A stretch of 15,423 bases of DNA from JAWXUE01 sp044432925 (GTDB lineage: Bacteria; Bacillota_I; Bacilli_A; Acholeplasmatales; Anaeroplasmataceae): positions 1 to 15,423 of the forward strand of contig JAWXUE010000030.1 in NCBI GenBank assembly GCA_044432925.1, given 5' to 3'. The position numbers were made by a program, and so were the translations under genes. Positions 13,957-15,423 of the stretch are shown one piece after another (the stretch's first letter is position 1; every line of letters begins with the position of its first letter). Below the pieces are notes generated by a model. That model made no database searches. It saw only the letters and a program-made list of their open reading frames with translations, and was not told the DNA's origin.

Positions 13957-15186
13957 TTACAACACTTCTCTAACTTCTAATCCTAAAAATGACAGTTCTA
14001 AATCACTATCAGCAGTTATATCAATATGTTTTGTATTATTAAATGTTTCTTGTACTAAAGTTTCAAAATCAAAGAATGTTTCATAATATTCACATTTATC
14101 TGCTTTAGGATTTGTACTAGGAGATTTAGGTAAATAAATAGTACAACAATCTTCAAAAGGTTTAATAGATGTTTGGAATGTATCTATTTTTCTAGCAATA
14201 GTAATAATATCATTTTTATCAATAGTCGCAAGAGGTCTTATAACAGGTAAATTACAAACAGAGTTAATAACTTTCATAGAACCAAGAGTTTGAGAAGCTA
14301 CTTGACCTATAGATTCACCATTAACTAAAATATCACATTTATTTTTATTAGCAATTAATTCTGCTAAACGGTACATCATTCTTCTCATAATAGTAATATT
14401 ATAACTATCAGGAATATGTTCAATAATTTGCATATGAATTTCTTTGAAAGGTACCATGTGAACTCTTATTCTATCTTGAGGAGCAAATTTAGCCATTTTC
14501 TTAGTTAAATCAATTACTTTTTGAGCTGACTCAATAGAAGTTAAAGGAGTTGATTCAAAATGAATACATTCTATTTTAATACCTTGTTTCATTGTCATAA
14601 ACCCAGCAACAGGTGAATCAATTCCACCAGATAGCATTAATAAACCTTTACCTCCCACCCCAACAGGAAATCCTCCTAAGGCTTTTACTTCTTTTAAATA
14701 TAAATAAGTTTCATCTTTTCTTACTTCTAAAGTTAAAGTATCTTTAGGAGTTTTAACATCTACTGTTAAATTATCAGTTTGTGATAACACGTATCCAGCA
14801 ACATCTCTACTTATTTCCATACTAGTTAAATGAAACATTTTATCATTTCTTTTAGTTTCTACTTTAAAAGTAGTATCTTCTGTTAATTGTTCTTTTACTA
14901 ATTGTAGTGCTGTTTGTTTAATTTCTTCTAAGTCTTGTGTCGTTTTAGCAACAACAATAGGACTATAACTTAATATACCTGATACATAACTTAATCCTTT
15001 TGCTACATCATCATAGTTATCTTTGTTTAATTCAATAAACATTCTATCAAAAGTTTTTGTTATTTTACAATCTAAACCTACTAATTTTTCTTTAGTTAAG
15101 TTAAAAACTCTTTCAACAAATACTTTTCTATTTTTTCCTTTTAAAGTTAAATCACCATATCTTACTAAAATTTTATTATAATTCAT
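13957..15186 (-). CDS. thiI: tRNA 4-thiouridine synthase ThiI, without rhodanese domain
   Basis: ThiI adenylates U8 of tRNA and delivers sulfur to make 4-thiouridine, and can also feed thiazole synthesis. The 409 residues comprise an N-terminal ferredoxin-like domain (1-60), a THUMP RNA-binding domain (about 60-165, ending in YLYLKEVKALGGFPVG) and a PP-loop ATPase domain with LMLSGGIDSPVAGF near 178-190. EDCCTIYLP near residue 346 carries the conserved cysteine. The protein ends without the rhodanese domain of the Escherichia coli enzyme, as is usual in Bacilli, so persulfide must come from a separate cysteine desulfurase. The nifS-like gene commonly next to thiI is not adjacent here. AAGGAG precedes the ATG. 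No clear terminator lies before the SASP gene. Confidence 0.95.
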   Translation of the reverse strand: MNYNKILVRYGDLTLKGKNRKVFVERVFNLTKEKLVGLDCKITKTFDRMFIELNKDNYDDVAKGLSYVSGILSYSPIVVAKTTQDLEEIKQTALQLVKEQLTEDTTFKVETKRNDKMFHLTSMEISRDVAGYVLSQTDNLTVDVKTPKDTLTLEVRKDETYLYLKEVKALGGFPVGVGGKGLLMLSGGIDSPVAGFMTMKQGIKIECIHFESTPLTSIESAQKVIDLTKKMAKFAPQDRIRVHMVPFKEIHMQIIEHIPDSYNITIMRRMMYRLAELIANKNKCDILVNGESIGQVASQTLGSMKVINSVCNLPVIRPLATIDKNDIITIARKIDTFQTSIKPFEDCCTIYLPKSPSTNPKADKCEYYETFFDFETLVQETFNNTKHIDITADSDLELSFLGLEVREVL

Positions 15187-15203
15187 ATTATTCTCCTTAA
15201 ATA

Positions 15204-15240
15204 TACAATATATACTTATATTATTTTAACATATATTGTA
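15204..15240. promoter_or_regulatory. Inverted repeat in the thiI/msrC divergent promoter region
   Basis: TACAATATAT (15204-15213) and ATATATTGTA (15231-15240) are perfect inverted copies 17 bases apart. The left arm covers a minus-strand TATATT (15212-15207), a likely thiI -10 box, and the right arm touches the plus-strand TATAAT. It may be a dimeric regulator's operator or simply two mirrored promoters. Confidence 0.45.
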
Positions 15241-15244
15241 TAAT
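15239..15244 (+). promoter_or_regulatory. -10 box of the msrC promoter
   Basis: TATAAT at 15239-15244 lies 17 bases before the ATG. No good -35 box is visible at the usual distance. Confidence 0.55.
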
Positions 15245-15261
15245 AATTCTAGGTGAAGAAA

Positions 15262-15423
15262 ATGGAAAATAAATATAAAAAATTAATTGAAACATCAAGT
15301 CATTATTTAGATAAAGAATTTACTGTAATTGCTAATTTATCTAATGCATCAAGTTTATTAAATAATACTCTTGATAACATTAACTGGGTAGGATTTTATT
15401 TATATGATGGTACTAAATTAACA
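15262..15423 (+). CDS. msrC: Free methionine-(R)-sulfoxide reductase (GAF domain), 5' part
   Basis: Only the first 54 codons are in the window; the gene continues past the right edge. The protein resembles the fRMsr family (MsrC, Bacillus YtsP), GAF-fold enzymes that reduce free methionine R-sulfoxide with thioredoxin. The visible part shows the family start: a helix ending LIETSSHYL, then VIANLSNASSLLNNTL, then INWVGFYLYDGTKL, which match the IANLANASALL and VNWAGFYLL blocks of known members. The catalytic cysteines lie further on and are not visible. AGGTGAAG (15251-15258) precedes the ATG at 15262. It is divergent from thiI, with which it shares a 75-base promoter region. Confidence 0.85.
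   Translation, partial: MENKYKKLIETSSHYLDKEFTVIANLSNASSLLNNTLDNINWVGFYLYDGTKLT

Noticed and set aside
43..15186. TGA read as tryptophan (Mycoplasma code)
   Set aside because: Full-length family proteins are obtained with the standard code, and tryptophans, including those in YlbD, YlbE and the WxWGW protein, are TGG.

Overview
The window comes from a very AT-rich, endospore-forming, low-GC Gram-positive bacterium, most likely an uncultured member of Bacilli or the Erysipelotrichia/Mollicutes-like lineages. Three things support this. An alpha/beta-type small acid-soluble spore protein (SASP), a YjcZ-like tiny sporulation membrane protein and a YlbD-type coat protein mark a spore former. A ylbD-ylbE-ylbF-ylbG cluster in Bacillus order marks Bacilli-type gene content. 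Tryptophan is written as TGG, so the code is standard, although none of the 17 stop codons I checked is TGA. The species cannot be named from this sequence.

Layout. At the left end (1-625) lies a two-helix membrane protein gene that appears frame-disrupted, between an upstream terminator and a strong two-way terminator. A minus-strand operon (630-2328) follows, with its own TTGACA/TATTAT promoter; it encodes a HAD phosphatase, a VOC/glyoxalase-fold protein and a nitroreductase. A second minus-strand unit (2459-4429) carries rsuA (16S rRNA pseudouridine synthase) and then ylbD, ylbE, ylbF and ylbG, ending in a hairpin terminator. Divergent from rsuA are two tiny plus-strand genes (4497-4904), each behind a good match to the sigma-K (late mother-cell) promoter consensus. 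The second, a 48-codon YjcZ-like gene, is easily missed because of its size. Peptide deformylase follows on the plus strand (4974-5561).

The centre (5576-12031, minus) is one giant gene for a 2151-residue surface protein. It has a signal peptide, a lactocepin/C5a-peptidase-like subtilase domain, fibronectin-like and bacterial Ig-like domains, about 30 BspA-type leucine-rich repeats, three 61-residue helical repeats and a C-terminal membrane anchor. The subtilase keeps its Asp and its oxyanion Asn, but the catalytic His is Asp and the catalytic Ser is Asn, so it looks like a pseudoprotease. It lies one base downstream of a SpoU/TrmH-family rRNA methyltransferase gene and has no clear ribosome binding site of its own.

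The right end (12784-15423) holds an unrecognised 232-residue protein, a SASP made of two tandem SASP units behind a sigma-G-like promoter, thiI (tRNA 4-thiouridine synthase) and, divergent from it, the start of a free-methionine-sulfoxide reductase (GAF) gene cut by the window edge.

Two themes run through the window. Sporulation genes sit among housekeeping translation and RNA-modification genes (def, rsuA, SpoU methyltransferase, thiI). Almost every promoter I can recognise lies only 15-31 bases from its start codon, so the inferred mRNA leaders are barely longer than the Shine-Dalgarno sequence.
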